A stretch of 64,000 nucleotides of DNA from an uncultured Hyphomonas sp. Its GTDB lineage: Bacteria > Pseudomonadota > Alphaproteobacteria > Caulobacterales > Hyphomonadaceae. The notes beneath the pieces were generated by a model. That model saw only the letters and a list, made by a program, of their open reading frames with translations. It was not told the DNA's origin and did not search any database. Below, one piece after another: positions 24,298 through 35,237 of this stretch. Position 1 is the first letter of the stretch. Each line of letters begins with the position of its first letter. The position numbers and the translations under genes are program-made. Location: assembly GCF_963677035.1 (NCBI RefSeq), contig NZ_OY781472.1:372001-436000 (forward strand), written 5' to 3'.

Positions 24298-24660
24298 TTA
24301 GAATTTGAGACCGCCCTCACGGGCGGCGTCTGCCAGGGCTTTCACCCGGCCGTGGAACATGTAGCCGCCGCGGTCGAAAACAACGTCTTCGACACCGGCT
24401 TTCTTGGCCCGCTCTGCCAGGATCTTGCCGACCTGCGCAGCCGCAGTCGTGTCAGCACCCGTCTTGGCGCCGCCGAGAACGTCCTTCTCCAGCGTCGAGG
24501 CGGAAGCGAGCGTGATGCCCTTTTCGTCGTCGATGATCTGGGCGGAAATGTTCTTGTGGCTGCGCGCAACCGACAGGCGCGGACGGCCTTCGGCGACCTT
24601 CCGGAGCTTTGTACGAACCCGCTGGGCGCGGCGCTGCATCTTTTCGCGTGAGCTTTTCAT
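24298..24660 (-). CDS. rplR: 50S ribosomal protein L18
   Basis: The start is at the ATG at 24660 ([16 protein letters not shown]), giving 120 residues, the normal L18 length. It has [20 protein letters not shown] and the [24 protein letters not shown] end. It brings 5S rRNA to the central protuberance with L5. It lies four bases after rplF. Confidence 0.97.
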   Translation of the reverse strand: MKSSREKMQRRAQRVRTKLRKVAEGRPRLSVARSHKNISAQIIDDEKGITLASASTLEKDVLGGAKTGADTTAAAQVGKILAERAKKAGVEDVVFDRGGYMFHGRVKALADAAREGGLKF

Positions 24661-24664
24661 GGCG

Positions 24665-25276
24665 TTACTTCTTCTTACCTTCCTTACGGCGGACGTATTC
24701 GCCCGCGTAACGGATACCCTTGCCTTTATAAGGCTCCGGCGAACGGTACTTGCGGATTTCGGAGGCAACCTGGCCGACAGCCTGCTTGTCAGCGCCCGAA
24801 ATCACGACTTCCGTCGGCTTGGACGATGCCAGCGTGATGCCTTCCGGCGCCGCGTACACGACGTCGTGCGAGAAGCCGAGGGCCAGTTTCACATCCTTGC
24901 CCTGCATCTGGGCACGATAACCAACGCCGACGAGTTCGAGCGTCTTTTCGTAGCCTTTGGACACGCCTTCAATCATGTTGGCAGCGCGCGACCGGGCCGT
25001 TCCCCACTGGGTGCGGGCAACGGAGTCAAGTGCCTGAGCGAACGTCGGCGGACGCTTGCCACGGGCGGTCTCGGCTTCGATCCGGGCGTTGGCCGCCTTC
25101 GTGAGGTCTTCACGCGGCATGACGGTCAGCTCATTGCCTTCCAGCTTCGGCGTGATGACTTCGGCAACCGTCAGGGAGAGTTCCCCCTTCGGGCCTTTTG
25201 CCTTGATCGTCTGTCCTTCGACCGTCACCGTGGTGCCGGCGGGGATCTCAATCGGGAGTTTTCCAATACGTGACAT
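24665..25276 (-). CDS. rplF: 50S ribosomal protein L6, with an internal insertion
   Basis: A 203-residue L6, against 177 in E. coli. The first domain ([16 protein letters not shown]) and the second (LVGVGYRAQ to the end [15 protein letters not shown]) are standard. The extra 26 or so residues lie at about 59-90, between LTVMPREDL and [18 protein letters not shown], and are rich in Ala, Arg and Glu. L6 contacts the sarcin-ricin region near the factor site. It is in its usual place between rpsH and rplR. Confidence 0.97.
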   Translation of the reverse strand: MSRIGKLPIEIPAGTTVTVEGQTIKAKGPKGELSLTVAEVITPKLEGNELTVMPREDLTKAANARIEAETARGKRPPTFAQALDSVARTQWGTARSRAANMIEGVSKGYEKTLELVGVGYRAQMQGKDVKLALGFSHDVVYAAPEGITLASSKPTEVVISGADKQAVGQVASEIRKYRSPEPYKGKGIRYAGEYVRRKEGKKK

Positions 25277-25285
25277 GGTATTCTC

Positions 25286-25681
25286 CTAGAAGACCCGGCA
25301 GAGCACTTCGCCACCAACATTCTCCGTGCGGGCAACGTTATCGGACATCACACCTTTCGAGGTCGAAAGGATGGAGATGCCGAGGCCGTTACGCACCAGC
25401 GGAATGTCGGAGACCGAAGAGTACACGCGGCGGCCGGGCTTGGAGACACGTTTGATCTCCGAGATGACCGGTTGGCCTTCGTAATACTTGAGCTCGATTT
25501 CCAGGTTCTTGTGACCGTCTTTTTCGATTTCCGTGTAGCCGCGGATGTAGCCCTCCGACAGGAGAACCTCCAGCACACGACCGCGGAGCTTTGACGCCGG
25601 GGTGACAACTGTCGACATGCCGCGCATCTGAGCGTTGCGGATGCGTGTGAGCATATCACCGAGGGGATCAGAAATGTTCAT
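25286..25681 (-). CDS. rpsH: 30S ribosomal protein S8
   Basis: A 131-residue S8 beginning [19 protein letters not shown] and ending with [20 protein letters not shown], the RNA-binding C-terminal loop. It binds 16S helix 21 early in assembly and in many bacteria represses the spc operon by binding its mRNA. It follows rpsN by 15 bases. Confidence 0.98.
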   Translation of the reverse strand: MNISDPLGDMLTRIRNAQMRGMSTVVTPASKLRGRVLEVLLSEGYIRGYTEIEKDGHKNLEIELKYYEGQPVISEIKRVSKPGRRVYSSVSDIPLVRNGLGISILSTSKGVMSDNVARTENVGGEVLCRVF

Positions 25682-25696
25682 GTGTACCCTCCTCTC

Positions 25697-26002
25697 TTAC
25701 CAGCTGGACTTCACGAGGCCGGGGATCTGACCGTTCGAGCCAAGCTCGCGCAGCGCGATCCGCGACATTTTAAGTTTGCGATAGTAGCCGCGCGGACGCC
25801 CGGATACCTCACAGCGATTGCGCACGCGGTTCGGTGCGGAATTGCGCGGCAGCTCAGCCAGTTTCAGGCGGGCCTTGTAGCGCTCTTCAAGCGACAGGTT
25901 TTCATCCATCGCCGCCGCTTTCAGCTTTGCGCGCTTTTCAGCGTAGCGTTCCACCATCTTCTGGCGTTTCGCGTTTTTCTCGATTGCGCTCTTCTTTGCC
26001 AT
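25697..26002 (-). CDS. rpsN: 30S ribosomal protein S14 (zinc-independent type)
   Basis: The start at the ATG at 26002 ([16 protein letters not shown]) gives 101 residues. It is the long C-minus type, lacking the CxxC pairs of zinc S14, and has the [20 protein letters not shown] core. It assembles in the 30S head near S3 and S10. It lies between rplE (19-base gap) and rpsH. Confidence 0.97.
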   Translation of the reverse strand: MAKKSAIEKNAKRQKMVERYAEKRAKLKAAAMDENLSLEERYKARLKLAELPRNSAPNRVRNRCEVSGRPRGYYRKLKMSRIALRELGSNGQIPGLVKSSW

Positions 26003-26021
26003 GTCAGCAGTCTCCTGGGCG

Positions 26022-26576
26022 CTAGTTCCGGAACGGGAAGCCACACTCAGCAAGGAGTGCTTTGGCTTCTTCGTTGGTTGCGGCGGTGGTGCAGACAATA
26101 ATGTCCATACCGCGAACGTCATCGACCTCGTCGTAATTGATCTCCGGGAACACGATGTGTTCCTTCAGACCCATGGCATAGTTGCCACGACCATCGAAGC
26201 TCTTGCCGTTCAGACCACGGAAGTCTTTCACGCGCGGCAGGGCGATGTTGGTCAGACGGTCGAGGAACTCGTACATGCGGTCACGGCGCAGGGTGACCTT
26301 ACAGCCGATCAGCATGCCTTCGCGAAGCTTGAAGCCAGCGATAGACTTGCGGGCCTTCGTGGCCACCGGCTTCTGACCGGCGATCCGCTCAAGCTCGGCC
26401 AGGGCCGACTTGATCTTCTTGGAGTCCGCCACAGCTTCGCCGACGCCCATATTGATCACGACCTTGTCCAGTTTCGGGACCATCATCGGGTTCGAGTAGT
26501 TGAACTGATCCTGCAGCTTGGCACGGATCTGCTCGCGGTACTTCGTCTTCAGACGGGGTTCGTATGCCTTAGACAT
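26022..26576 (-). CDS. rplE: 50S ribosomal protein L5
   Basis: The start at the ATG at 26576 ([16 protein letters not shown]) gives 184 residues. It has [34 protein letters not shown] and the final [15 protein letters not shown]. It carries 5S rRNA to the 50S and forms a bridge to S13. It overlaps the end of rplX by eight bases. Confidence 0.97.
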   Translation of the reverse strand: MSKAYEPRLKTKYREQIRAKLQDQFNYSNPMMVPKLDKVVINMGVGEAVADSKKIKSALAELERIAGQKPVATKARKSIAGFKLREGMLIGCKVTLRRDRMYEFLDRLTNIALPRVKDFRGLNGKSFDGRGNYAMGLKEHIVFPEINYDEVDDVRGMDIIVCTTAATNEEAKALLAECGFPFRN

Positions 26577-26886
26577 CGATAGATTCCCCAGAGCGTTTGG
26601 CATAGCGCGTCTTGCGGCCATGCTCGTCGGTTTTGAATCCCACGCGGACAGCCTTGCCATCGCGCGGATCGGTGAGCGCCACGTTCGAGACGTGAACCGG
26701 TGCTTCAAACGTCTTCAGACCGCCGGCATCTGCCTGGGACGGTTTCTGGTGACGTTTCACAACGTTCACGCCGCGCACGACGACGCGGTTCTCATCCGGG
26801 ATCACCTTCAGGACTTCGCCCGTGGTGCCCTTGTTCCGGCCAGCGATCACGACAACCGTGTCGCCCTTTTTGATCTTCGCAGCCAT
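26569..26886 (-). CDS. rplX: 50S ribosomal protein L24
   Basis: The start at the ATG at 26886 ([16 protein letters not shown]) gives 105 residues. The KOW motif is [21 protein letters not shown], followed by [10 protein letters not shown]. It starts 50S assembly at the 5' end of 23S rRNA. One base separates it from rplN; its 3' end overlaps rplE. Confidence 0.97.
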   Translation of the reverse strand: MAAKIKKGDTVVVIAGRNKGTTGEVLKVIPDENRVVVRGVNVVKRHQKPSQADAGGLKTFEAPVHVSNVALTDPRDGKAVRVGFKTDEHGRKTRYAKRSGESIDV

Positions 26887-26887
26887 G

Positions 26888-27256
26888 TTACAGGACCTCC
26901 GGGGCCATGTTGGCGATCTTGACCTGGTTCTTGCCGCGCAGTTCACGCGGAACCGGGCCGAACACACGGGTGCCGATCGGCTCGCCATTGTTGTTGATCA
27001 GGACGGCAGCGTTCGTGTCGAAACGAATGGTGGAGCCGTCCGGGCGGTTGATGTCTTTCGCCACGCGAACGACGACGGCCTTGCGGACATCCCCCTTCTT
27101 CACGCGGCCTGTCGGGATCGCTTCCTTCACGGAGACAACGATCACGTCCCCGACGGAGGCATAACGGCGGCCTGCGCCGCCCAGCACCTTGATGCACTGG
27201 ACGCGGCGCGCGCCGGAGTTGTCAGCCACCCGCAGGTTGGTCTGCATCTGGATCAT
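26888..27256 (-). CDS. rplN: 50S ribosomal protein L14
   Basis: A 122-residue L14 of canonical length: [20 protein letters not shown], the [17 protein letters not shown] block and the ending [13 protein letters not shown]. It sits at the 50S interface (bridges B5 and B8) and is the binding site of RsfS. It overlaps rpsQ by four bases. Confidence 0.98.
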   Translation of the reverse strand: MIQMQTNLRVADNSGARRVQCIKVLGGAGRRYASVGDVIVVSVKEAIPTGRVKKGDVRKAVVVRVAKDINRPDGSTIRFDTNAAVLINNNGEPIGTRVFGPVPRELRGKNQVKIANMAPEVL

Positions 27257-27498
27257 GCGTCACTCCCTTCGGCGGTTACGAGTTCCCAACGCTTCAGCTT
27301 GGACTTCGGCGTGCACTCTTGAATGGTGACGATCTGCCCCTCGACGGCGGCGTTCGCCTCGTCGTGAGCGTGATACTTCTTAGAGCGGCGAACGATCTTC
27401 TTCATCACCGGATGAGTGAAGGTCCGTTCGACGCGGACGATTGCGGTCTTGTTCTGCTTGGCGGAGACCACGACGCCTTCCATGATACGCTTGGGCAT
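27253..27498 (-). CDS. rpsQ: 30S ribosomal protein S17
   Basis: An 81-residue S17 with [20 protein letters not shown] and [16 protein letters not shown], the OB-fold that binds the 16S 5' domain. It follows rpmC by 11 bases and its stop overlaps the start of rplN, suggesting coupled translation. Confidence 0.98.
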   Translation of the reverse strand: MPKRIMEGVVVSAKQNKTAIVRVERTFTHPVMKKIVRRSKKYHAHDEANAAVEGQIVTIQECTPKSKLKRWELVTAEGSDA

Positions 27499-27509
27499 GA
27501 TCCCTCTCC

Positions 27510-27728
27510 TTAAGCCTGACCTGCCTGAGCCTTCTCACGCATCAGAGTCTTCACGCGAGCAATGTCGCGGCGGACTTCAGAAACGCGGGAAGTCTTTTCC
27601 AGTTGGCCGGTGGCCGCCTGGAAACGCAGATTGAACTGTTCCTTCTTCAGCTTCACCAGATCATCTTTGAGCTGGTCAGCCGATTTTGTCTTCAAGTCAT
27701 CGAGACGTGCTTTGGTCTTGCGAGCCAT
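27510..27728 (-). CDS. rpmC: 50S ribosomal protein L29
   Basis: A 72-residue helical L29 with [22 protein letters not shown] and [20 protein letters not shown]. It lies at the tunnel exit with L23 and takes part in docking SRP and trigger factor. It follows rplP by two bases. Confidence 0.97.
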   Translation of the reverse strand: MARKTKARLDDLKTKSADQLKDDLVKLKKEQFNLRFQAATGQLEKTSRVSEVRRDIARVKTLMREKAQAGQA

Positions 27729-27730
27729 GA

Positions 27731-28147
27731 TCAGATCCCCTCGATACGCTTGATGATTTTGGTCTTGATCGGAAGCTTGGCAGCGCCGAGGCGCAGGGCT
27801 TCACGTGCAATGTCTTCCGGCACACCGTCGATCTCGAACAGGATGCGGCCCGGGGCAACGCGGGAGACCCAACGGTCCACCGAGCCCTTACCTTTACCCA
27901 TCCGCACTTCGATCGGCTTGGCCGACACCGGCACATCTGGAAAAACGCGGATCCACACTTTACCCTGACGCTTCATCTCGCGGGTAATGGCACGACGGGT
28001 CGCTTCGATCTGGCGCGCGGTGACGCGTTCCGGCTCGAGCGCCTTCAGGCCGAACTCGCCGAATGCCAGCGAGAAACCCGCCTTGGAATTCCCGCGGATC
28101 TGGCCCTTGAAGGCCTTGCGGAACTTGGTTCGTTTCGGTTGACGCAT
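27731..28147 (-). CDS. rplP: 50S ribosomal protein L16
   Basis: A 138-residue L16 with [20 protein letters not shown], the [17 protein letters not shown] strand and the conserved loop [16 protein letters not shown] that reaches toward the peptidyl transferase centre. A Phe-rich substitution of KGR-to-KAFKGQ in the opening is unremarkable. It follows rpsC by three bases. Confidence 0.98.
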   Translation of the reverse strand: MRQPKRTKFRKAFKGQIRGNSKAGFSLAFGEFGLKALEPERVTARQIEATRRAITREMKRQGKVWIRVFPDVPVSAKPIEVRMGKGKGSVDRWVSRVAPGRILFEIDGVPEDIAREALRLGAAKLPIKTKIIKRIEGI

Positions 28148-28150
28148 CTC

Positions 28151-28887
<737 letters not shown>

Positions 28888-28888
<1 letters not shown>

Positions 28889-29277
28889 CAGGCAGCCTCC
28901 GCTTCCATGCTCGTGTCACGCAGCACAATGGTGAGCTGCGCGAAGGGTTTCTGGATCGGTGCAGCGCGGCCACGGGCACGGGCCCGAATACGCTTCATCA
29001 CCAGGTTCTTGCCAACGTGGGCCTCGGCGACGACCAGGCTGTCGATGTCGAGGTTGTGGTTGTTCTCAGCGTTCGCGATAGCGCTCTGCAGCAGCTTGCG
29101 GACATCCTTGGCCGGACGTTTCGGCGAAAACTGAAGCTCAGCCAGCGCCCGCTCGACCGGAAGGCCGCGGATCTGCTGTGCCAGCAGGTTCAGCTTCTGC
29201 GGGCTGGAACGATACATGCGCAGAACAGCGCGCGACTCGTTCGTGGCCTGCTTCGGAGGATTCTTGGCCTTACCCAT
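28888..29277 (-). CDS. rplV: 50S ribosomal protein L22
   Basis: A 129-residue L22 with [20 protein letters not shown] and the beta-hairpin [19 protein letters not shown] that lines the exit tunnel. In-frame changes in this hairpin cause macrolide resistance in other bacteria; the sequence here looks normal. It follows rpsS by three bases. Confidence 0.98.
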
Positions 29278-29280
29278 GGC

Positions 29281-29559
29281 TTACTTCCTCTTCGCTTTCT
29301 TGTCCGCGCCGTGGCCGTAGTAGGTACGGGTCGGGGCGAATTCGCCGAACTTGTGACCCACCATCTCTTCCGACACGGTAACGGGGATGAACTTGTTGCC
29401 ATTGTGGACCTGGAAGTTCAGGCCAACGAATTGCGGCATGATCGTCGAGCGACGGGACCAGGTCTTGATCACAGTGCGCTTCTCGGAGGAACGGGCATCC
29501 TCTGCTTTCTTCAGCAGGTAGCCGTCGACGAACGGGCCTTTCCAGACAGAACGGGGCAT
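29281..29559 (-). CDS. rpsS: 30S ribosomal protein S19
   Basis: A 92-residue S19 beginning [20 protein letters not shown] and with [20 protein letters not shown]. It pairs with S13 in the 30S head near the A-site. It follows rplB by 15 bases. Confidence 0.98.
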   Translation of the reverse strand: MPRSVWKGPFVDGYLLKKAEDARSSEKRTVIKTWSRRSTIMPQFVGLNFQVHNGNKFIPVTVSEEMVGHKFGEFAPTRTYYGHGADKKAKRK

Positions 29560-29574
29560 GTCTCGTGGCTCCTG

Positions 29575-30405
29575 TTAGCGTTTCGCGTTACGGCGACGGA
29601 TGATCAGGCGATCCGTAGCCTTGTTCTTGCGGGTCTTGGGACCGCGGGTTTTCTTGCCCCACGGCGTCACCGGGTGACGTCCGCCGGACGATTTACCTTC
29701 ACCACCACCGTGCGGGTGGTCGACCGGGTTCATCACAACACCCCGGACAGACGGACGCTTGCCGAGGTGGCGTTTACGGCCGGCCTTGGAAAGCACCTGG
29801 TTCATGTTGTCCGGGTTGGACACAGCACCGACGGTCGCCAGGCAGGTATCCATAACCATGCGCAGTTCGCCCGAGGTGAGCTTGATCTGAGCATAACCAC
29901 CGTCGCGGCCGACGAGCTGGGCGTAGGTACCGGCAGAGCGGACCATCTGGGCGCCCTTTTGCGGTTTCAGCTCGATGTTGTGAATGATCGTCCCGACCGG
30001 GATGCTCTTCAGCGGCAGCGTGTTGCCCGGCTTGATGTCAGCCGTTGCGGACGTGATGACGGTATCACCAACTTCCAGACGCTGCGGCGCGATGATGTAG
30101 GACAGCAGGCCGTCCTCATACTTGATCAGCGCGATGAAGGCCGTGCGGTTCGGATCGTATTCCAGACGCTCGACGGTCGCCGGAATGTCCCAGCGGTTAC
30201 GCTTGAAGTCGACCTTACGGTACAGCTTCTTCGCGCCACCGCCGATACGGCGTGCCGTGATGCGGCCTTTGTTGTTACGTCCGCCCTTCTTGGTCAGACC
30301 CTCTGTGAGTGCCTTGACCGGCTTGCCCTTGTGGAGCTCGGAACGGTCGACCAGAACGAGCTGGCGGCGGCCGGGCGAAGTCGGATTGAATGTCTTCAGT
30401 GCCAT
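29575..30405 (-). CDS. rplB: 50S ribosomal protein L2
   Basis: A 276-residue L2. The opening [20 protein letters not shown], the SH3-like core and the conserved [17 protein letters not shown] loop with its peptidyl-transferase-near His are present. It is a primary 23S binder needed for subunit joining. It follows rplW by 18 bases. Confidence 0.99.
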   Translation of the reverse strand: MALKTFNPTSPGRRQLVLVDRSELHKGKPVKALTEGLTKKGGRNNKGRITARRIGGGAKKLYRKVDFKRNRWDIPATVERLEYDPNRTAFIALIKYEDGLLSYIIAPQRLEVGDTVITSATADIKPGNTLPLKSIPVGTIIHNIELKPQKGAQMVRSAGTYAQLVGRDGGYAQIKLTSGELRMVMDTCLATVGAVSNPDNMNQVLSKAGRKRHLGKRPSVRGVVMNPVDHPHGGGEGKSSGGRHPVTPWGKKTRGPKTRKNKATDRLIIRRRNAKR

Positions 30406-30423
30406 AATATTCGTCCTTCCCGC

Positions 30424-30723
30424 TTACAGGCCCGTCGTGATGTCGACAGACTGGCCTTCGGCAAGCGTCACAATGGCCTTCTTGATGTCGGAACGACGTC
30501 CGGCATAGCCACGGAAGCGCTTGGTCTTGCCCTTCTGGAGGATCGTGTTGACCTTGGTCACGTCGACCTTGAACAGGGTCTCGACTGCGTCCTTGATCTG
30601 TTTCTTGTCAGCATCGATAGCGACTTCGAACACGATCTTGTTCTGTTCGGCGACCAGCGTCGACTTCTCGGTGATGAGAGGACGGCGCAGGACGTCGTAG
30701 TGGTGGGGTTGCACGTCAGCCAT
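30424..30723 (-). CDS. rplW: 50S ribosomal protein L23
   Basis: A 99-residue L23 with [20 protein letters not shown] and [20 protein letters not shown]. It is the main docking site for trigger factor and SRP at the tunnel exit. It lies five bases after rplD. Confidence 0.98.
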   Translation of the reverse strand: MADVQPHHYDVLRRPLITEKSTLVAEQNKIVFEVAIDADKKQIKDAVETLFKVDVTKVNTILQKGKTKRFRGYAGRRSDIKKAIVTLAEGQSVDITTGL

Positions 30724-30728
30724 GACGA

Positions 30729-31367
30729 TCAGGCCTCCTTCGATCCGTCGAAGCGCGCCTGGATACCCTCGGCAGCTTCCTTGGTGATGACCAGCGTCTT
30801 GCGGCGCAGAATGTCGTAAACGTTCAGACCAGCGACTGGCAGCACGTCGATGTTCGGGATGTTGCGCGCAGCCTTGGCGAAGTTTTCGTCAACTGCGGAA
30901 CCCGAAATGATCAGTGCGTTCTCGATGCCGAGACCGGCAAACTGGCCAGCCAGTTCCTTCGTCTTCGCGGAGGCGAGCACAGCGTCGTCCAGAACGAGGA
31001 TCGCCTCGCCCTTCACTTTCGAAGACAGCGCATGGGCCAGAGCCATTTTGCGGACTTTCTTCGGCAGGTCGTGGGCATGGCTGCGGACACGTGGGCCGTG
31101 AGCAATGCCGCCACCGACGAAGATCGGTGCGTTGCGCGAGCCGTGACGTGCGCCGCCGGAACCTTTCTGGCGGATATACTTCTTCGTCGTACGGTTCACT
31201 TCACTGCGCGACTTGGTCTTGTGCGTACCGGCCTGACGGCGAGCGAGCTGCCAGCGAACGGTGCGCTGCAGGATGTCGTCGCGGATCTCGTCGATTCCGA
31301 AGATCGCATCGTCGACCGTGATATTGCCAGCAGCTTTGCCAGCCAGGGTTTTGACTGCGAGTTCCAT
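30729..31367 (-). CDS. rplD: 50S ribosomal protein L4
   Basis: A 212-residue L4 with the tunnel loop [20 protein letters not shown] and [17 protein letters not shown]4 of E. coli represses its own S10 operon through the mRNA leader; here the leader before rpsJ is about 120-130 nt and such control is only possible. It overlaps rplC by one base. Confidence 0.98.
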   Translation of the reverse strand: MELAVKTLAGKAAGNITVDDAIFGIDEIRDDILQRTVRWQLARRQAGTHKTKSRSEVNRTTKKYIRQKGSGGARHGSRNAPIFVGGGIAHGPRVRSHAHDLPKKVRKMALAHALSSKVKGEAILVLDDAVLASAKTKELAGQFAGLGIENALIISGSAVDENFAKAARNIPNIDVLPVAGLNVYDILRRKTLVITKEAAEGIQARFDGSKEA

Positions 31368-32128
31368 TATTCGGCGCTCTCTTGATTGGTGGTGCCTTCA
31401 GCGGCCTTGAACGAGCCAGCTGCCGGCGTATCAGCGTGCGGAGCCTTCTTCACAGCGTCGCGGAGTTCGACGAAGGCGCCATCGTGACCGGGAACTGCGC
31501 CCTTCACGAGGATCAGGCCACGATCGACGTCCGTGCGGACGACTTCGATGTTCTGGGTGGTCACGCGCTCAACGCCGTAATGACCAGCCATCTTCTTGCC
31601 TTTCCAGACGCGGCCCGGATCCTGGTTTGCACCGGTCGAACCGTGGGAACGGTGAGAGATCGAAACACCGTGGGTCGCGCGGAGGCCACCGAAGTTCCAG
31701 CGCTTCATGGCACCGGAGAAACCTTTACCGATGGTCAGCGCAGCGACGTCGACTTTCTGGCCGACAGCAAAATGATCAGCAAGGACCATCGCGCCGACTT
31801 CCGGCAGGTCGCCGGAGACGCGGAATTCTTTCAGCTTGCGCTTGGGAGCGACGCCGGCTTTCGCGAACTGGCCGCGCATCGCCTTGGACGTGCGCTTGGC
31901 CTTCTTTTCGCCGACACCCATGATCACGGCCTTGTAGCCGTCGGTGCGGGTAACTTCCCCGCCCTTCTTGGTGGTGACGGTGCGCTCGTCTTCCGTGCGC
32001 ACGCCGACGACCTGACAGCCGTCGAGCGACAGGACGGTCACAGGAACGTGACGGCCCTGCTCATCGAATACGCGCGTCATGCCGACTTTGCGGGCAAGCA
32101 CGCCGGTACGGGCTGCTGGCAGAGCCAT
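31367..32128 (-). CDS. rplC: 50S ribosomal protein L3
   Basis: A 253-residue L3 with [20 protein letters not shown], the methylated-Gln loop region [20 protein letters not shown], and a C-terminal extension of about 30 residues (after [10 protein letters not shown]) that is usual in alphaproteobacteria. It is an early 23S binder. One-base overlaps join it to rpsJ and rplD. Confidence 0.98.
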   Translation of the reverse strand: MALPAARTGVLARKVGMTRVFDEQGRHVPVTVLSLDGCQVVGVRTEDERTVTTKKGGEVTRTDGYKAVIMGVGEKKAKRTSKAMRGQFAKAGVAPKRKLKEFRVSGDLPEVGAMVLADHFAVGQKVDVAALTIGKGFSGAMKRWNFGGLRATHGVSISHRSHGSTGANQDPGRVWKGKKMAGHYGVERVTTQNIEVVRTDVDRGLILVKGAVPGHDGAFVELRDAVKKAPHADTPAAGSFKAAEGTTNQESAE

Positions 32129-32448
32129 TAACGGCCTCCCTCAAGCTTGATTTCGATGCCGACGCCGGAGGACAGGTCGAGCTTCATGAGGGCGTCGACG
32201 GTCTGAGGGGTCGGATCCACGATGTCGAGGATACGCTTGTGCGTGCGGATCTCGAACTGTTCGCGGGATTTCTTGTCGATGTGGGGCGAGCGGTTCACGG
32301 TGAAGCGCTCGATACGTGTTGGCAGCGGGATCGGGCCTTTGACTTCAGCGCCCGTGCGCTTTGCCGTGTTCACGATCTCTTTCGCCGACATGTCGAGGGC
32401 GCGGTGATCGAAGGCTTTCAGCCTGATCCGGATATTTTGTCGTTCCAT
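32128..32448 (-). CDS. rpsJ: 30S ribosomal protein S10
   Basis: The start at the ATG at 32448 ([19 protein letters not shown]) gives 106 residues. [20 protein letters not shown] is the long loop of S10. It sits in the 30S head and as NusE binds NusB in antitermination. It is the first gene of the S10 block, behind its own promoter; tuf, usually just upstream in alphaproteobacteria, is separated by a glycosyltransferase gene. Confidence 0.98.
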   Translation of the reverse strand: MERQNIRIRLKAFDHRALDMSAKEIVNTAKRTGAEVKGPIPLPTRIERFTVNRSPHIDKKSREQFEIRTHKRILDIVDPTPQTVDALMKLDLSSGVGIEIKLEGGR

Positions 32449-32582
32449 CGTCTCGGTCCGTCCGCACAAAACACATCCGCCCGTGGGCAAACAGCATGCG
32501 CCCGGGCGTCCGTGGGATTGAATTGTCTGTTTCGAGGGAGCGTTCGCTGATTAAAAAGCGCTGCCATCCCGGCGAAGTCGGG

Positions 32583-32611
32583 GGTTTATGGGATTGGCAG
32601 CCCCACGTCAA
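32583..32611 (-). promoter_or_regulatory. Promoter of the S10 ribosomal block
   Basis: TTGACG (32611-32606), 17-bp spacer, TAAACC (32588-32583) on the minus strand, about 135 bp before rpsJ. The rest of the rpsJ-glycosyltransferase gap (32449-32901) holds no gene I can support. Confidence 0.6.
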
Positions 32612-32901
32612 CTGACTCATGTGCGGATTTCTGCGGTGAAAGCGGCGCCTTCCCTCTCAGAGGCCCGATGTTCCGCCGCGCTCTCCTTTTGCAAAGCCCT
32701 CTGAACCACCATTGGCAGGCTTACCACCCCCTCCAGGTCGCAGAATCGCTGTCAGGCGGCCGATTCTGTAAATAGTAACGATCCCCTGCCATATTCCGCT
32801 CAATCAGCACGCACTTAGCTGAATCGAAAGACCTCTTTTGCCTCCGATCGGCAATTCCGGACTTTCGGCAAGGCAGCGCGCAAACAGAAACGGATCGAAA
32901 C
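32612..32901. other. Intergenic region between the S10 promoter and the glycosyltransferase gene
   Basis: No coding frame, tRNA or clear hairpin was found. The part 32760-32870 is AT-richer (GTAAATAGTAACG, CCATATTCC) and probably holds the plus-strand promoter of the glycosyltransferase, but I cannot place -35 and -10 boxes with confidence. Confidence 0.4.
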
Positions 32902-33867
32902 ATGAACAGGCGACTTCTATCGTTCCCGCTCCAGCCGGAAGCAACGCCCCGGCAACCGCGCGTGGCTGTGATCCTTCCCTGCTATAATGAGGCCGTGACC
33001 ATCGGCCATGTCATTCGAAGGTTCCGGGATGCGCTGCCAGATGCAGACATCTACGTCTGTGACAACAATTCCAGCGATGACACTGCGCGCGTAGCTCGTG
33101 AAGCAGGCGCCGAAGTGCTGTTCGAAAGCTATCGGGGCAAGGGCAATGCCGTCCGCCGCCTGTTCTCAGATGTCGATGCAGACATCTATGTCATGGCCGA
33201 CGGGGACGGAACGTATGACGCGAAAGCCGCCCCCGCTCTGATTGAGATGCTCCAGGACCGCCGCCTGGCCATGATCAACGGCGCACGCAATTATGAGGGC
33301 GAAGGCGCCTTTCGGAACGGGCACAAATTCGGGAACCGCCTGCTGACAGGGCTGGTCCACCTGTCGTTCGGAAATCGTTTTCAGGACATGCTCTCCGGTT
33401 ACCGCGTAATGAGCCGCCGGTTCGTGAAAAGCTTTCCTGCCCTATCCGACGGGTTCGAGATCGAAACGGAACTGACGGTGCATGCTCTGCACCTGCGCCT
33501 GCCCTGCATGGAGGTCGAAACCCCTTATTTCGCCCGCCCCGAGGGTTCGACCAGCAAACTGAACACATTCCGGGACGGATTCCGGATTCTGCGCGTTATC
33601 GCCCGGCTTGTTCGCGATGAAAAACCGCTGGAGTTCTTCGGTGCAGCCGGCGCCGTGCTTGCCCTCCTCGCCACTGGCCTGATCGTGCCGGTCCTGCTGA
33701 CCTATATCGAGACGGGCCTTGTCCCGCGCTTCCCGACGCTGATCGGCGCTGTCGCGCTCGGCATTGTGGCCGCGCTCTCGGTGACAGCGGGCCTTATCCT
33801 CGACACCCTGTCGCGCGCGCGTGTCGAACAACGACGCCTCGCCTATCTGGCCTGTCCCGGCAACTGA
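32902..33867 (+). CDS. Family 2 glycosyltransferase with two C-terminal membrane helices
   Basis: A 321-residue protein of the dolichol/polyprenyl-phosphate sugar transferase type. The GT2 fold shows VAVILPCYNEAVTIGHVI (21-38), the CDNNSSDDT segment, and the metal-binding ADGDGTYD around 99-106. DMLSGYRVMSRRFVKSFP is typical of DPM1/ArnC relatives. Two hydrophobic helices (about 245-267 and 279-301) anchor it to the inner membrane. It should move a sugar from a nucleotide to a lipid phosphate carrier. It is transcribed against the ribosomal genes on both sides and looks inserted between tuf and rpsJ. The RBS is weak. Confidence 0.88.
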   Translation: MNRRLLSFPLQPEATPRQPRVAVILPCYNEAVTIGHVIRRFRDALPDADIYVCDNNSSDDTARVAREAGAEVLFESYRGKGNAVRRLFSDVDADIYVMADGDGTYDAKAAPALIEMLQDRRLAMINGARNYEGEGAFRNGHKFGNRLLTGLVHLSFGNRFQDMLSGYRVMSRRFVKSFPALSDGFEIETELTVHALHLRLPCMEVETPYFARPEGSTSKLNTFRDGFRILRVIARLVRDEKPLEFFGAAGAVLALLATGLIVPVLLTYIETGLVPRFPTLIGAVALGIVAALSVTAGLILDTLSRARVEQRRLAYLACPGN

Positions 33868-33937
33868 TCCCGTCTACACAGGCAGGCAGGACAAGCGACC
33901 CTGATCGGGGTGTACCAGCCAACCTGTCCGCGCAAAC

Positions 33938-33967
33938 AAAAAGGCCGCCCAGTTTGGGCGGCCTTTT
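33938..33967. terminator. Bidirectional terminator between the glycosyltransferase and tuf
   Basis: AAAGGCCGCCC (33940-33950) and GGGCGGCCTTT (33956-33966) form a perfect stem with A/T runs on both sides. It serves the plus-strand glycosyltransferase and the minus-strand tuf. Confidence 0.9.
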
Positions 33968-33996
33968 CGATTCTTTGAGGCGTTGGCCTTAAGGAC

Positions 33997-35187
33997 TTAG
34001 TCCTTGATGGCCGAGACGACGCCGGCGCCGACCGTGCGGCCACCTTCGCGGATAGCGAAGCGCAGGCCCTGGTCCATGGCGATCGGCTGGATCAGCTCAA
34101 CGTCCATTTTCACGTTATCGCCCGGCAGGACCATTTCCTTGTCGGCCGGAAGCGTCACAACACCCGTCACGTCCGTCGTACGGAAGTAGAACTGCGGACG
34201 GTAGTTGGTGAAGAACGGCGTGTGACGGCCACCCTCTTCCTTGGTCAGGATGTAGGCTTCGGCTTCGAACTTCGTGTGCGGCGTGATCGAGCCCGGCTTG
34301 CAAAGCACCTGGCCCCGCTCAACGCCTTCACGGTCCACACCGCGCAGCAGCGCGCCGATGTTGTCGCCAGCCTGGCCCTGGTCGAGCAGCTTGCGGAACA
34401 TTTCAACGCCCGTGCAGGTCGTCTTCGTGGTGTCGCGGATACCGACGATTTCGATCTCGTCGCCCACTTTCAGGATGCCCTGCTCAACACGGCCGGTCAC
34501 AACCGTACCACGGCCGGAGATCGAGAACACGTCTTCCACCGGCATCAGGAACGGCTTGTCCAGCGGACGTTCCGGCGTCGGGATGTACTCATCCACAGCC
34601 GCCATCAGCTCAAGCACCTTGTCCTTGCCGATTGCATCGTCACGGCCTTCGACAGCCGCCAGCGCAGACCCGGCAATGATCGGAATCTCGTCGCCCGGGA
34701 ATTCGTAGGACGACAGAAGCTCGCGCACTTCCATTTCGACGAGCTCGAGCAGCTCTTCGTCGTCAACCTGGTCAACCTTGTTCAGGAACACGACCAGCGC
34801 CGGCACGCCAACCTGGCGGGCAAGCAGGATGTGCTCACGCGTCTGCGGCATCGGGCCGTCAGCAGCGTTCACAACCAGGATCGCGCCGTCCATCTGAGCC
34901 GCACCCGTGATCATGTTCTTCACATAGTCAGCGTGTCCGGGGCAGTCGACGTGGGCATAGTGACGGTTGGCCGTCTCGTATTCCACGTGCGCGGTGTTGA
35001 TCGTGATCCCGCGCGCCTTCTCTTCCGGTGCAGAGTCAATGTCTGCATAGGATTTCGATTCACCGCCTGATGCTTCTGACAGCACCATCGAAATCGCTGC
35101 CGTCAGCGTCGTCTTGCCGTGGTCAACGTGGCCAATCGTGCCGATGTTCACGTGCGGCTTGTTACGCTCAAACTTTGCCTTGCCCAT
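33997..35187 (-). CDS. tuf: Elongation factor Tu
   Basis: A 396-residue EF-Tu that brings aminoacyl-tRNA to the ribosome with GTP. The P-loop [15 protein letters not shown], switch [35 protein letters not shown] and NKVDQVDD are intact; the C-terminal barrels end [14 protein letters not shown]. It follows fusA after 50 bases in the str block and ends at a strong terminator. This is the only tuf copy in the window; another elsewhere is possible. Confidence 0.99.
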   Translation of the reverse strand: MGKAKFERNKPHVNIGTIGHVDHGKTTLTAAISMVLSEASGGESKSYADIDSAPEEKARGITINTAHVEYETANRHYAHVDCPGHADYVKNMITGAAQMDGAILVVNAADGPMPQTREHILLARQVGVPALVVFLNKVDQVDDEELLELVEMEVRELLSSYEFPGDEIPIIAGSALAAVEGRDDAIGKDKVLELMAAVDEYIPTPERPLDKPFLMPVEDVFSISGRGTVVTGRVEQGILKVGDEIEIVGIRDTTKTTCTGVEMFRKLLDQGQAGDNIGALLRGVDREGVERGQVLCKPGSITPHTKFEAEAYILTKEEGGRHTPFFTNYRPQFYFRTTDVTGVVTLPADKEMVLPGDNVKMDVELIQPIAMDQGLRFAIREGGRTVGAGVVSAIKD

Positions 35188-35237
35188 CGGGCCTCTCCTT
35201 CATTCAAACTGTTGGCCGGAACTCCGGCCGGATTTCC

